A DNA stretch of 64,000 nucleotides from an uncultured Clostridia bacterium (lineage in GTDB: Bacteria > Bacillota > Clostridia > UBA1381): contig CAKSPW010000001.1 of the NCBI GenBank assembly GCA_934486495.1, positions 1 to 64,000 on the forward strand, read 5' to 3'. Both the position numbers and the translations under genes were made by a program. Below the pieces are notes generated by a model. It was not told where the DNA came from, made no database searches, and saw only the letters and a list, made by a program, of their open reading frames with translations. Position 1 is the stretch's first letter. Each line of letters begins with the position of its first letter. Positions 7,540 to 16,650 of the stretch are shown here, in pieces.

Positions 7540-9318
7540 TTGCCGAGATATTCAGAGGAGCTTATAGCGGATATTTTTGCTGCGAATGATATTATTGATT
7601 ACGTTTCACGCTATGTAACGCTTAAAAAGCACGGCAGAGATTATATGGGACTTTGCCCGTTCCATAACGAAAAATCACCGTCTTTTCATGTCAGTGCGGA
7701 CAAGCAGCTGTTTCATTGTTTCGGCTGCGGTGCCGGCGGAAATTTGGTGCAGTTTGTAATGCGCAGTGAAAATCTTGATTTTACGGATGCACTGAAGCTT
7801 CTTGCCGACAATGCCGGGATAGTTATTCCGGAGGATAATAATTCATACGATGACGAGCTTCACCGAAAACGTCAAAAAATATATGAAATGAACAAGCTTG
7901 CGGCAAGGCATTTTTACGGGAACTTAACGGACGAAAATACAGGTGCTGCGGCGAGAGATTACATATCGGATAGAAGACTGTCGGTTAAAACCGTTAAAAC
8001 CTACGGCTTGGGATATGCAAAAAAAAGCTATGATGATTTGCTTAACGTTCTGAAAAATGCCGGGTACACCGAGCAGGATGCGGTTGAAGCTTCGCTTGCG
8101 GCAGAGCGTGACGGGAAAATTTACGATAAGTTCCGTGACAGGCTCATGTTCCCCATAATAGATGTAAGAGGAAATATTATAGGCTTTGGCGGAAGAATTA
8201 TTTCAGAAGACAAAAATGCGGAATTCAAGCCGCCGAAATATCTTAACTCCGGCGAAACGGCGGCGTTTGATAAGGGTAAAAATCTTTTTTCTTTAAACCT
8301 TGCGAAAAAGGCGGATACAAAACAGCTCATTTTGTGCGAGGGATATATGGACGTAATCAGCGTATATCAGGCTGGAATTGAAAACGTTGTTGCAACGCTT
8401 GGTACGGCTCTTACGGAAAATCAGGCTAAAATAATGTGCAGATATGCATCCGAGGTGCTTATTTGCTACGATATGGACGAGGCGGGAAGAAAGGCCGTAA
8501 TGCGTGCGATAGATATTTTCTCATCTGTCGGCGGACGGACGAGAGTTGTTAAGATGAAGGGGGCAAAGGACCCGGATGAGTTTATAAAGGCAAACGGTGC
8601 GGCTTTATTTAAAAAAGCGCTTTCCGAGGCAATTCCGTCAACGGAGTTTAAGCTTGCAACGGCAAGAGTCAATTATAATATAAACGAAACTGACGGAAAA
8701 ATCCGCTATGTTTCCGAGGCGGCAGGTATATTGTCGGGAGTGAACGATCCGATAGAGGTCGACGCGTACATAAATAATCTGTCCGAAACAACGGGCATAG
8801 GAAAAGAAGCGATTTATGCGGAGTACAGAAAGTATGCATCGCCGAAGAAGGAACAGCGCAGCGGCGTGAAAAGGAGTATTTCGCCAAAGAACTCGGCAAC
8901 GCTTATTAAAACCGAGGATAATAAAACGGAAATAGAGCTTTTAAATCTCATTTCAAGAGATAACCACGTTTACCGCGCAGTGAGCGAGTATATTAAGCCG
9001 GAGGATTATTCCGATGATACGCTCAGAACACTTGCGGATTATATATATAAATGCAGGCAAAACGGTACTGAACCGGATGCGGCGGGAATAATGAATGAAT
9101 TTTCCGACAATGAGACACAAATGAATATTGCTTCGGCGGTATTTTACGTTCTTGCAGAGTGCGCGGATAAGAAAAATGCCGTTCGTCAAATGGTTGTAAA
9201 GGTTTTGCTTGATAAAAACAAACGCCAGATCGGCGAGTGTGCCGGCGACAGTAAACGGCTTGGTGAGCTTTTGACCGAGCAAAGAAAGATACAGGAAATT
9301 AAGCTTTCATGGGAATAA
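7540..9318 (+). CDS. dnaG: DNA primase
   Basis: Primase makes RNA primers for replication. The CHC2 zinc-binding domain is at the N-terminus (C39-P-F-H42 then CFGC near residue 60). The catalytic core follows, with TOPRIM motifs LILCEGYMDVIS and ICYDMDEAG. The C-terminal ~150 residues form the divergent helicase-binding region. I favour TTG 7540 as start, because it gives the family-typical MPRYSEELI and has AGGGGGTG upstream; GTG 7504 would add 12 unusual residues. It lies 21 bp before rpoD, the conserved dnaG-rpoD pair of the macromolecular-synthesis operon. Confidence 0.95.
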   Translation: MPRYSEELIADIFAANDIIDYVSRYVTLKKHGRDYMGLCPFHNEKSPSFHVSADKQLFHCFGCGAGGNLVQFVMRSENLDFTDALKLLADNAGIVIPEDNNSYDDELHRKRQKIYEMNKLAARHFYGNLTDENTGAAARDYISDRRLSVKTVKTYGLGYAKKSYDDLLNVLKNAGYTEQDAVEASLAAERDGKIYDKFRDRLMFPIIDVRGNIIGFGGRIISEDKNAEFKPPKYLNSGETAAFDKGKNLFSLNLAKKADTKQLILCEGYMDVISVYQAGIENVVATLGTALTENQAKIMCRYASEVLICYDMDEAGRKAVMRAIDIFSSVGGRTRVVKMKGAKDPDEFIKANGAALFKKALSEAIPSTEFKLATARVNYNINETDGKIRYVSEAAGILSGVNDPIEVDAYINNLSETTGIGKEAIYAEYRKYASPKKEQRSGVKRSISPKNSATLIKTEDNKTEIELLNLISRDNHVYRAVSEYIKPEDYSDDTLRTLADYIYKCRQNGTEPDAAGIMNEFSDNETQMNIASAVFYVLAECADKKNAVRQMVVKVLLDKNKRQIGECAGDSKRLGELLTEQRKIQEIKLSWE

Positions 9319-9339
9319 CGGAAAGGATTTGAATTATTT

Positions 9340-10428
9340 ATGGCAGATATGAAACAAATTGTTAAGGATCTTGTCGATCGCGGCAGAAAGATGGGCTTTT
9401 TAACCTTTGACGAAATAAACAGTGCGTTTGAGGAAATGTCACTTTCTCCGGAAAAACTCGAGAAGATTTATGATATTCTTGACAAAGAAGAAATAGAGGT
9501 CGTTTCCGAAACAATAGAGAAAAAAATAAAGGAAATGGAAAAAGAGGAGCTTGAGGTCACAAAAGAGGAGCTTGAGGACTTGTCCATTCCCGAGGGAGTA
9601 AATATTGACGACCATGTAAAGATGTATCTTAAGGAGATAGGCAAGGTTGGACTTTTAAGCTCCGAGGAGGAACTTGAGCTTGCAAAGAGAATGAAGGACG
9701 GCGATGAAACGGCAAAGAAAAAGCTTGCAGAGTCGAATCTCCGACTTGTTGTAAGTATCGCAAAAAGGTATGTCGGCAGAGGTATGCAGTTTCTTGATTT
9801 GATTCAAGAGGGTAACCTCGGACTTATAAAGGCCGTTGATAAATTCGATTATACCAAAGGCTATAAATTCAGTACCTATGCAACGTGGTGGATTAGACAG
9901 GCTATTACCCGTGCAATTGCCGATCAGGCAAGAACGATAAGAATACCCGTTCATATGGTTGAAACAATTAACAAGCTTGTAAGAGTTTCCCGTCAGCTTG
10001 TGCAGGAGCTCGGACGTGAACCGACTCCCGAGGAGCTTGCGGAGGAGCTTAAAATGCCGCTTGATAAGGTTCGTGAAATATCAAAGATTTCTCAAGAGCC
10101 TGTTTCTCTTGAAACACCGATAGGCGAGGAAGAGGACAGTCATCTCGGCGATTTTATAGAAGACCATGAAGCGCTTTCACCGTCCGAAGCGGCAAGCTTT
10201 GAACTTTTAAAGGCGCATTTGGGTGAAATACTTAAAACGCTCACACCGAGAGAGGAAAAGGTTTTAAGACTGCGTTTCGGTTTGGCGGACGGACGACAGA
10301 GAACTTTAGAGGAAGTCGGCGGCGAGTTTAACGTAACTCGTGAAAGAATAAGACAGATTGAGGCAAAGGCACTTCGTAAGCTGCGACATCCATCAAGAAG
10401 CAAAAAGCTTAAAGATTATCTTGAATAA
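9340..10428 (+). CDS. rpoD: Primary RNA polymerase sigma factor (sigma-A/sigma-70)
   Basis: This is the housekeeping sigma factor. It has region 1.1 at the N-terminus and region 1.2 ([12 protein letters not shown]). Region 2 includes the core-binding and -10-recognition helices ([20 protein letters not shown], then [17 protein letters not shown]). Region 3 follows (ETINKLVRV). Region 4 carries the -35-binding HTH, with [20 protein letters not shown] near the end. The length of 362 aa matches Firmicute SigA. It is co-transcribed with dnaG and followed by a GC-rich hairpin. The many TTGACA/TATAAT promoters in this window fit its expected specificity. Confidence 0.97.
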   Translation: MADMKQIVKDLVDRGRKMGFLTFDEINSAFEEMSLSPEKLEKIYDILDKEEIEVVSETIEKKIKEMEKEELEVTKEELEDLSIPEGVNIDDHVKMYLKEIGKVGLLSSEEELELAKRMKDGDETAKKKLAESNLRLVVSIAKRYVGRGMQFLDLIQEGNLGLIKAVDKFDYTKGYKFSTYATWWIRQAITRAIADQARTIRIPVHMVETINKLVRVSRQLVQELGREPTPEELAEELKMPLDKVREISKISQEPVSLETPIGEEEDSHLGDFIEDHEALSPSEAASFELLKAHLGEILKTLTPREEKVLRLRFGLADGRQRTLEEVGGEFNVTRERIRQIEAKALRKLRHPSRSKKLKDYLE

Positions 10429-10435
10429 AATTTAC

Positions 10436-10472
10436 GGCTGCTGCCGAGTGGTATTTTGGCTTGGCGGCAGCC
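10436..10472 (+). terminator. Hairpin after rpoD (possible weak terminator)
   Basis: A 10-bp GC-rich stem (GGCTGCTGCC at 10436-10445 with GGCGGCAGCC at 10463-10472, one G-U pair) with a 17-nt loop. Only a short, interrupted T stretch follows. It may attenuate rather than end transcription into prmA, for which no clear promoter was found. Confidence 0.5.
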
Positions 10473-10521
10473 TTGATTTGCGTTTAAATAAAACTGTTGG
10501 CGAAAGGATTGAATTAAATAT

Positions 10522-11499
10522 ATGCAGTGGCTGAAGGTTTCGATTTATACATCCTCCGAGGGAATAGAAAGCGTATGCGGCAGAGTATATGCACTTGGTA
10601 TAATGGGTGTTGAAATAGAGGATTTTAATGATTTTACCGACTTTCTTGAAAATAACAAACAGTATTGGGACTATGTCGATGAGGAGCTTATAGAGGAAAA
10701 AAAGGGCGAAACGAGAATAATTGTTTACATAAGCGATACCGCAGACGGTATTGAAACGCTTCTCTCTCTCAAGGCGTCAATTGCGCAGCTTAAGGAATAC
10801 GACAGCGAGGGACTTTACGGCAGGCTTGAAATCGAAACGGATACCTTAAATGAGGAAGATTGGGCAAACAATTGGAAAAAGTATTTTCATCCGATGAATG
10901 TTGGCGAAAAGCTGCTTATTTGTCCCGAATGGGAAGCTTGCGAAAATCCCGAAAACAGAGTTGTGTTTAAAATAAATCCCGGCATGACGTTCGGTACAGG
11001 CTCACATTATACCACAAGACTTTGCCTTGAGGAAATAGAAAAATATGCGGATGGGGACAGTGTTGTGGCAGACTTGGGCTGCGGCAGCGGAATATTATCG
11101 GTCGTATCGCTTATGCTCGGCGCAAAGCACGCAACGGCGGTTGACATAGACAGCAATGCGCATGACATAGCATACGCCAATGCGCAAAGAAACGATGTTG
11201 ATAAATCAGCATACCGTGTGCTTACGGGAAATGTTCTTACAGATGAGCGGCTGACAAATGAGATTGCCGACAGAAAGTATAATCTTGTGTGCGCAAATAT
11301 TGTGGCGGACGTTATAATTTCACTTGCACCGTATGCGAGGGAGATTATATCCGACGACGGTATTTTCATAACGTCAGGCATTATTGAAGACAGGGCCGAT
11401 GAAGTTTCGGCGGCAATAGAAAAAAACGGCTTTGAAATAATAAACCGTCGCAGAGAAAAGGATTGGGTCTGCTTTACATGCCGAGTAAAAAATCAATGA
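10522..11499 (+). CDS. prmA: Ribosomal protein L11 methyltransferase
   Basis: This SAM-dependent enzyme methylates lysines of L11. The N-terminal L11-recognition domain includes WLKVSIYTSSEGIE and EEDWANNWKKYFHP. The MINPGMTFGTGSH-type motif (KINPGMTFGTGSHYTTRLCL) is near residue 160. The SAM site VADLGCGSGILSV is near residue 183. The Asn-centred motif VCANIVADVI is near residue 255. The length of 325 aa is typical. The prmA-rsmE neighbourhood is conserved in Firmicutes, but here a degenerate flavodiiron-like gene is inserted between them. Confidence 0.93.
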   Translation: MQWLKVSIYTSSEGIESVCGRVYALGIMGVEIEDFNDFTDFLENNKQYWDYVDEELIEEKKGETRIIVYISDTADGIETLLSLKASIAQLKEYDSEGLYGRLEIETDTLNEEDWANNWKKYFHPMNVGEKLLICPEWEACENPENRVVFKINPGMTFGTGSHYTTRLCLEEIEKYADGDSVVADLGCGSGILSVVSLMLGAKHATAVDIDSNAHDIAYANAQRNDVDKSAYRVLTGNVLTDERLTNEIADRKYNLVCANIVADVIISLAPYAREIISDDGIFITSGIIEDRADEVSAAIEKNGFEIINRRREKDWVCFTCRVKNQ

Positions 11500-11510
11500 G
11501 GTGAAATTAG

Positions 11511-12485
11511 GTGCATATAGAAAAAATAGGCAAGTCGTATCTGGTCGGCGGCAGTGAAAAAACAGCACTTATCGATTTGCCGACAGAATTTGACGAAAAA
11601 ATAATAAATGCGGATATTGTAATAATAAATCATGTTGACCCGTCAATGAGAGAGTGCCTTATAAAGCTTATAAGAATCAAACCGAATGTTTTAATTTACT
11701 CGTCGGCGGCAGGACAGAAGTTTTTGGAGGAGCTTTTAAACGTAGAATTTTGCGGCTGTGTTTGCAAGCATAAAAGAAGTGTGGACCTTGGCGGTGTAAG
11801 TCTGTCATTCTACATAACTCCGAATTTAACATGGCCTGATACTATCATGACGTATGCGTCGTGCGGCGTGCTTTTTACGGGTGATTTTTTGTCATGGTGT
11901 GATGACGAATTTGGCAGTAAGTTCGGCGGAATGTATGAGTACGCTTTATCGGCAACAGACGTGATAAATGCAATAAATCCACAAAAAATATACACGTCCG
12001 GCGGAGAAATAAGTCAGCAAAGACTGAGCGATGTATTTACCTTGTGCCAAAAGAAATGCGGCGAAAAAAGCGTGATAGCGTATTATTCGCATTATGGTTT
12101 TACCGAAAAGCTTGCAAAAGAGCTTAAAAATCACCTTTTGAATGCAGAGCTGTTTAACCTCTCCGAGTGCAATACGTCAGCGGCGGCAGATGCGGCAAAC
12201 GATGCGGCAGTAGTTTATCTCGGTACAAATACCGAAAACGGAAATCTTCCGAAGCCTGTTTGGGATTTTCTGTCCTATCTTGATACGAGAAGAGTAAAAA
12301 ATAAGCCATATCTTGTATTCGGTTCGGGCGGCTGGAGTCATGACGGAGCATATATTGCCGACGGTATTTTGCAAAGACTTAAAATGCGTCGGCTTGACAG
12401 ACCGTGTACCGCTGTACTGTACCCGTCGGAAAAAGAGATAAAAAAGCTTCTTTGCGCATCCGACAAGATAAACGAGGAGGATTAA
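11511..12485 (+). CDS. Flavodiiron-like protein (beta-lactamase fold plus flavodoxin domain) with a degraded iron site
   Basis: The first ~190 residues align with the metallo-beta-lactamase half of flavodiiron (FprA-type) proteins, and the rest with their flavodoxin domain (IAYYSHYGFTEKLAKEL at the FMN phosphate loop). Family proteins normally show NHxExDH and LHWPD. Here they read NHVDPSM and LTWPD, so at least three iron ligands are replaced. The later GD (GVLFTGDFLSW) is kept. The protein has 324 residues against ~400 in the family. Reduction of O2 or NO at a di-iron centre is therefore unlikely, although FMN binding may persist. GTG start at 11511 has TGAGGTG seven bases upstream. It is tightly packed between prmA and rsmE (1-bp gap to the latter). 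Confidence 0.75.
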   Translation: MHIEKIGKSYLVGGSEKTALIDLPTEFDEKIINADIVIINHVDPSMRECLIKLIRIKPNVLIYSSAAGQKFLEELLNVEFCGCVCKHKRSVDLGGVSLSFYITPNLTWPDTIMTYASCGVLFTGDFLSWCDDEFGSKFGGMYEYALSATDVINAINPQKIYTSGGEISQQRLSDVFTLCQKKCGEKSVIAYYSHYGFTEKLAKELKNHLLNAELFNLSECNTSAAADAANDAAVVYLGTNTENGNLPKPVWDFLSYLDTRRVKNKPYLVFGSGGWSHDGAYIADGILQRLKMRRLDRPCTAVLYPSEKEIKKLLCASDKINEED

Positions 12486-12486
12486 T

Positions 12487-13218
12487 ATGCCGAGATTTTT
12501 TGTAAGTCCCGACAAGGTCGTTGACGGAAAAATAACGATTGATACCGATGATGTCGGGCATATTATGAGAGTTTTGCGTATGAATTGCGGCGATATGCTT
12601 ACCGTATGCGATACGTGCGGAAACGATTATGAGGCGAAAATATCCGATGTCGGTGACGGTGCAATTATATGCGATATAGTCACGTCTTCAAAATCGGTAT
12701 CCGAGCCGAAAACATTTGTAACTCTTTTTCAGGCACTTCCGAAATCGCCGAAAATGGAGTATATTATTCAGAAAACAACGGAGCTTGGAATATCAAAAAT
12801 TGTTCCCGTTAAAATGTCGAGATGCGTCATGAAATGGGGCAAGGGTGATGAGAAAAAAACGGTGCGCTGGCAAAAGATTTGCGAGTCTGCCGCAAAGCAA
12901 TCGGGACGAGGGATTATACCCGAGATTACAAATCCGATAACTTTTGATGAGGCGGTAAAGCATCTTTCAGAATACGAGCTGTCCTTTGCACCTTATGAAT
13001 GTGAAGAAACAAACACATTAAAATCAGTAATTTCCGGAAGAAAAGTGAAAACGGCCGCTTTTATTATAGGACCCGAGGGTGGATTTGACCCGACAGAAAC
13101 AGAAAAACTTAAGGCTGTCGGCATAAAAACAATTACACTCGGAAAGAGAATACTGAGAACAGAAACTGCGGGTGAAGCCGTGCTTTCTATGATGATGTAC
13201 GAAATGGATGAAATTTAA
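12487..13218 (+). CDS. rsmE: 16S rRNA (uracil1498-N3)-methyltransferase
   Basis: This SPOUT-class methyltransferase modifies U1498 of 16S rRNA. An N-terminal PUA-like barrel (MPRFFVSPDKV, then HIMRVLRMNCGD) is followed by the knotted SAM domain. Landmarks are ALPKSPKMEYIIQKTTELGI, the conserved SAKQSGR segment (here ESAAKQSGRG), FIIGPEGGFDPTE and LGKRILRTETA. The length of 243 aa is standard. It starts 1 bp after the flavodiiron-like gene, so the two are likely translationally coupled. Confidence 0.94.
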   Translation: MPRFFVSPDKVVDGKITIDTDDVGHIMRVLRMNCGDMLTVCDTCGNDYEAKISDVGDGAIICDIVTSSKSVSEPKTFVTLFQALPKSPKMEYIIQKTTELGISKIVPVKMSRCVMKWGKGDEKKTVRWQKICESAAKQSGRGIIPEITNPITFDEAVKHLSEYELSFAPYECEETNTLKSVISGRKVKTAAFIIGPEGGFDPTETEKLKAVGIKTITLGKRILRTETAGEAVLSMMMYEMDEI

Positions 13219-13231
13219 AAAGGAGAAGAAA

Positions 13232-14446
13232 ATGAAAAAAAATATTCTTGTTGCACAATCAGGAGGACCAACTGCCGCTATTAACGCAAGCCTTGCGGGA
13301 GCGGTAAGCTATGCTGTAAAAAGCGGTGAATTTAACGAGGTGCTTGGCAGTGTAAACGGTATAGAGGGAGTTTTGAAGGAAAATTTTGCATCAATGAAAA
13401 AGTTTGAAAACCCCGATAATGTAAGACTTTTGAAGCAAACTCCGTCCTCTTATCTCGGCTCATGCCGAAAAAAACTTCCCGATGACGGCGATGTTTACGA
13501 TGAGATATTTGAAATATTTAAAAAACATAATATAGGTGCATTTATTTATATAGGCGGAAATGACTCAATGGATACAGTTGACAAGCTGAGCCGCCATGCC
13601 AAAGAGAAAAAAGAGGATATATCGGTTATAGGTGTGCCGAAAACGATTGATAACGACCTTGTCATGACAGACCATACACCCGGATATGCAAGTGCGGCAA
13701 AGTACATTGCAAACTCTGTAAGACAGCTTGCGCTTGATACATCGGTTTATGATATGAAATCTGTAATCGTGACGGAGATAATGGGCAGAAATGCCGGCTG
13801 GCTTACTGCTGCAGCTGCGCTCGCAAATGACAGCTTAATATCACCCGTTGATATAATTTGTCTGCCCGAAGTTCCGTTTGATATGGATGAGTTTATAGAA
13901 AAGCTTGCAAAAGTAGAGGATAAGAAACAAACGACAATAGTTGCGGTTTCCGAGGGTATATGCGATAAAAACGGAGATTACATCATGTCCGGGATAAAAT
14001 CGCAGGCAAGAAGTGACGGCTTTGCGCACGCAGCGCTTGGCGGTGTCGGAAAATATATAGAAATAGAAATTGCAACACGCCTGGGCATAAAAACACGCTC
14101 GCTTGAATTCAGTACGCTTCAGCGTTGTAATGCGGAAACGGCTTCAAAATGTGATATTGACGAGTCGTTTGCTCAAGGCGAGGAGGGCGTAAGGCTTGCA
14201 ATTGCGGGTGAATGCGGAAAAATGGTCGGAATTGTAAGAGAGGACGGCGATATTTATAAGCCGCATATTACATCTTTTGATGTATCCCTCATAGCGAATA
14301 AGGAGAAAAAAGTCCCTCAAAATATGCTCTCGGGTGACGGTTTCGGCGTCAGTGAGGAGTTTGTAAAATATGCAAAACCGCTTATTAACGGTCATCCCGA
14401 TATTATTTACAAAGACGGCATAATTGATTTTATCTTAAGAGATTAG
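13232..14446 (+). CDS. Diphosphate (PPi)-dependent 6-phosphofructokinase
   Basis: The enzyme interconverts fructose 6-phosphate and fructose 1,6-bisphosphate using pyrophosphate. The N-terminal AQSGGPTAAINASL, the phosphoryl-donor loop YIGGNDSMDT and the catalytic PKTIDNDL identify the PPi type. An Asp follows the GGN, and the Lys in PKTIDND is diagnostic; ATP enzymes have GGDGS and PGTIDND. The MGRNAGWL substrate motif is also present. At 404 residues it belongs to the long clostridial PPi-PFK group. ATG 13232 follows AAGGAGA. An ATP-type PfkA is encoded at 49826, so the organism holds both glycolytic entry enzymes. Confidence 0.9.
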   Translation: MKKNILVAQSGGPTAAINASLAGAVSYAVKSGEFNEVLGSVNGIEGVLKENFASMKKFENPDNVRLLKQTPSSYLGSCRKKLPDDGDVYDEIFEIFKKHNIGAFIYIGGNDSMDTVDKLSRHAKEKKEDISVIGVPKTIDNDLVMTDHTPGYASAAKYIANSVRQLALDTSVYDMKSVIVTEIMGRNAGWLTAAAALANDSLISPVDIICLPEVPFDMDEFIEKLAKVEDKKQTTIVAVSEGICDKNGDYIMSGIKSQARSDGFAHAALGGVGKYIEIEIATRLGIKTRSLEFSTLQRCNAETASKCDIDESFAQGEEGVRLAIAGECGKMVGIVREDGDIYKPHITSFDVSLIANKEKKVPQNMLSGDGFGVSEEFVKYAKPLINGHPDIIYKDGIIDFILRD

Positions 14447-14459
14447 AAAGGTGCTCGTT

Positions 14460-15554
14460 ATGAAGATTTTTGAGAATAAATGGTTTGACCTTGTTCTTTG
14501 CGGTATAGTGCTTATTCTTTGCAATAAAATTATAGATAATTACCGTGAGATTTTTTCGGTTATCGGCGAATGTATCGGAATTTTGACTCCTTTCCTTGCA
14601 GGACTTGTTATGGCGTTTTTTCTTTCAAAGCCCGTCGGGAAAATAGAAAATCAGTTTAAAAAGTATAAAAAAACAAAACGTTTTGCAAAAGCGATAGGCA
14701 TACTTTGCGTATACCTTGCGCTTGCTGCATTTGTCGGGATTTTGATTATGTTTATAGCGCCTCGGCTGTACAGAAATATTCGCGAGTTTGCCGCAAATCT
14801 TCCGAAATACTACAATATCTTTGTCGATTTTGCAAGTAAAAATGAGTTTTTGTCAAAATACTTTGTTGCGGACGGATTTAAGACAAAACTTTTGCAAATG
14901 ATAAATCTTGAAAATGTGAACAGATGGGTATCCGTTGTTTCGGGTGTTGCAAACTCGTTTGTTTCCGTTTTTCTTGCCGTTGTATTTTCTGTATATCTGA
15001 TTATAGAAAAGGAAGACATATTTGATTTTTTACGCACCATAAGAAAACGATTTTTTAAAGGCAGAGCGATAAGCATTGCAATTACGTACGGCAGAAAGAT
15101 AATTGATATTTTCTACTCATATATTTCCGGTATGCTGCTCGATGCGCTTTTGATAGGAACCATAACCGCTACGGCGCTGTCGATATTTAAAGTTCCGTAT
15201 GCCGTTCTTTTGGGGCTTCTTGTTTTGATAGGAAATATGATACCGTTTTTCGGAGCAATTATTTCAACCGTAATCGTGTTTATCATAAGCGCAATTACCC
15301 TCGGACCTGTAAAGGCAATATGGATTTTGCTGTTCCAGCTCGTTCTTGGTCAGATTGACGGTAATCTTATACAGCCGCGAATACTCAGTTCTTCAACCGG
15401 AATAAGTCCGCTTTTGGTGCTTTTATCGGTGCTTGTGTTCGGCAACCTTTTCGGAGTCGTGGGAATGATTGCCGGAGTGCCGGTTTGTGCTGTGATTAAG
15501 ATAGTGGTTATAGATCTTCTTGATAACGGGAAAATAGATGCAAGTAAGCAATAA
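14460..15554 (+). CDS. AI-2E family membrane permease
   Basis: This multi-pass membrane protein belongs to the AI-2E/YdiK/PerM family (about eight transmembrane segments). It has a central extracytoplasmic-type region and the C-terminal family signature (LLGLLVLIGNMIPFFGAIIS, then GQIDGNLIQPRIL and VFGNLFGVVGMIAGVP). Proven family members export autoinducer-2 or act as Na+/H+ antiporters; most are uncharacterised, so the substrate here is unknown. ATG 14460 has GAAAGGTG seven bases upstream. It follows PPi-PFK closely and is ended by the hairpin at 15558-15583. Confidence 0.85.
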   Translation: MKIFENKWFDLVLCGIVLILCNKIIDNYREIFSVIGECIGILTPFLAGLVMAFFLSKPVGKIENQFKKYKKTKRFAKAIGILCVYLALAAFVGILIMFIAPRLYRNIREFAANLPKYYNIFVDFASKNEFLSKYFVADGFKTKLLQMINLENVNRWVSVVSGVANSFVSVFLAVVFSVYLIIEKEDIFDFLRTIRKRFFKGRAISIAITYGRKIIDIFYSYISGMLLDALLIGTITATALSIFKVPYAVLLGLLVLIGNMIPFFGAIISTVIVFIISAITLGPVKAIWILLFQLVLGQIDGNLIQPRILSSSTGISPLLVLLSVLVFGNLFGVVGMIAGVPVCAVIKIVVIDLLDNGKIDASKQ

Positions 15555-15557
15555 AAA

Positions 15558-15583
15558 AATGCCGCAGAATTTTCTGCGGCATT
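15558..15583. terminator. Bidirectional terminator between converging genes
   Basis: A 12-bp stem (AATGCCGCAGAA at 15558-15569 with TTCTGCGGCATT at 15572-15583) has an A-run on its left and Ts on its right. It serves the permease gene (+) and the KADE-repeat gene (-). Confidence 0.8.
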
Positions 15584-15594
15584 TGTGTTAATAA

Positions 15595-16539
15595 TTATTT
15601 CTCGGAAGCCTTTGTATCATCGGCTTTTGTTTCGTCAGCCTTTTTTTCGTCAGCCTTTTTTTCGTCAGCCTTTTTTTCGTCAGCCTTTTTTTCGTCAGCC
15701 TTTGTTTCGTCAGCCTTTGTCTCGTCAGCCTTTGTTTCGTCAGCCTTTTTTTCGTCAGCCTTTGTTTCGTCGGTCTTTTTTTCGTCAGCCTTTGTCTCGT
15801 CAGCCTTTACTTCGTCAGCGATTATAACTGTAAGGTTTTCAGCATCGAAATCAACCTTGCTGCCAAAGCTTTCGCAAATTGCACGAACAGGAACGAGAGT
15901 TCTGTCGCTTACGATTACAGGAGCAACGTCAAGAGCAATTTTCTGATCATTCTTTATAATTTCCGCAACGTCAATTGTAAGAGAAATTTTTACATCGCCT
16001 TTTTCGGCAGTTACTGTTCTTGTTGCTTCATCCCAGCTAACTGTTGCGCCGATTGCTTCAAAAATTGCACGGAGCGGAACCATTGTTCTGTCATTGATAA
16101 TCTGGGGCGGAACGTCAAAGTTGATAGCCTTTTCGTTGTAAACAACCTTAATTCCGTTTAACGTGCCGAGAGCAGTGATGAGCTGATCTACCTGATCTGT
16201 TGTAAGATTGGGCTTTTCCTCTTTAGCTGTTTCATCCTTTTTCTCTTCATCAGCCTTTGTTTCGTCAGCCTTAACCTCGTCTTTCTTTGCTTCGTCAGCC
16301 TTAGCATCATCCTTTTTTGCTTCGTCGGCCTTAGCATCATCCTTTTTTGCTTCGTCAGCCTTAGCATCGTCCTTCTTTGCTTCATCAGTCTTAGCCTCAT
16401 CAGCCTTAACCGTATCAACAGCGGTAGTTGTCTGTGCGTCCTTCTTTACGGTTTCATCTGCTGCAAACACTGCGCTTGAGCTTGCTGCGAGCATAGCAAC
16501 CGCTGAGATAACTGCAATTTTTTTCTTTAAGTCTTTCAT
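15595..16539 (-). CDS. Secreted copper-amine-oxidase-N domain protein with Lys/Ala/Asp/Glu repeats
   Basis: A signal peptide (KKKIAVISAVAMLAASSSAVFA) precedes an acidic/basic repeat region of ten-residue units (KADEAKKDDA). Then comes a duplicated copper-amine-oxidase N-terminal (stalk) domain. Its two halves are readable as PPQIINDRTMVPLRAIFEAI (followed by GATVSWDEATRTV) and APVIVSDRTLVPVRAICESF (followed by GSKVDFD). A C-terminal tail of about 14 KADE-type pentapeptides completes it. Family domains of this kind occur on many clostridial surface proteins; enzyme activity is not implied. The low-complexity ends probably form extended or helical spacers. ATG 16539 follows GGGAGGAC. The repeat DNA is nearly perfect, so copy number may vary between strains. 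Confidence 0.85.
   Translation of the reverse strand: MKDLKKKIAVISAVAMLAASSSAVFAADETVKKDAQTTTAVDTVKADEAKTDEAKKDDAKADEAKKDDAKADEAKKDDAKADEAKKDEVKADETKADEEKKDETAKEEKPNLTTDQVDQLITALGTLNGIKVVYNEKAINFDVPPQIINDRTMVPLRAIFEAIGATVSWDEATRTVTAEKGDVKISLTIDVAEIIKNDQKIALDVAPVIVSDRTLVPVRAICESFGSKVDFDAENLTVIIADEVKADETKADEKKTDETKADEKKADETKADETKADETKADEKKADEKKADEKKADEKKADETKADDTKASEK
15605..15820 (-). repeat. 15-bp tandem repeat encoding KADE(T/K) pentapeptides
   Basis: About fourteen consecutive 15-bp units (coding strand close to AAGGCTGACGAAAAA or AAGGCTGACGAAACA) encode the C-terminal tail of the secreted protein. Many neighbouring units are identical at the DNA level, which favours slippage. Chance open frames on the other strand here (FRQPF repeats) are by-products. 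Confidence 0.9.
16245..16400 (-). repeat. 30-bp tandem repeat encoding KADEAKKDDA units
   Basis: Three to four decapeptide units (KADEAKKDDA) plus shorter variants lie just after the signal peptide. They are related in composition to the C-terminal pentads but have a distinct period. Confidence 0.85.
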
Positions 16540-16586
16540 ATTTTTGTCCTCCCTATATGCATAACGCATATTTTGATTTTAATTAG

Positions 16587-16615
16587 ATTTTACCACATTT
16601 AGCTTAATTTGTACA
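16587..16615 (-). promoter_or_regulatory. Extended -10 promoter of the KADE-repeat gene
   Basis: On the minus strand, TAAAAT (16592-16587) is preceded by TGG. A TGTACA sits 17 bp upstream (16615-16610). The start codon is about 48 bp downstream. Confidence 0.45.
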
Positions 16616-16650
16616 GTCTTTTTCTTATCATTTAACAATATGTTAATATT

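Noticed and set aside
15585..15827. Plus-strand open frame with repeated FRQPF units
   Set aside because: It is the reverse-strand shadow of the KADE repeats of the secreted protein, and has no ribosome site.
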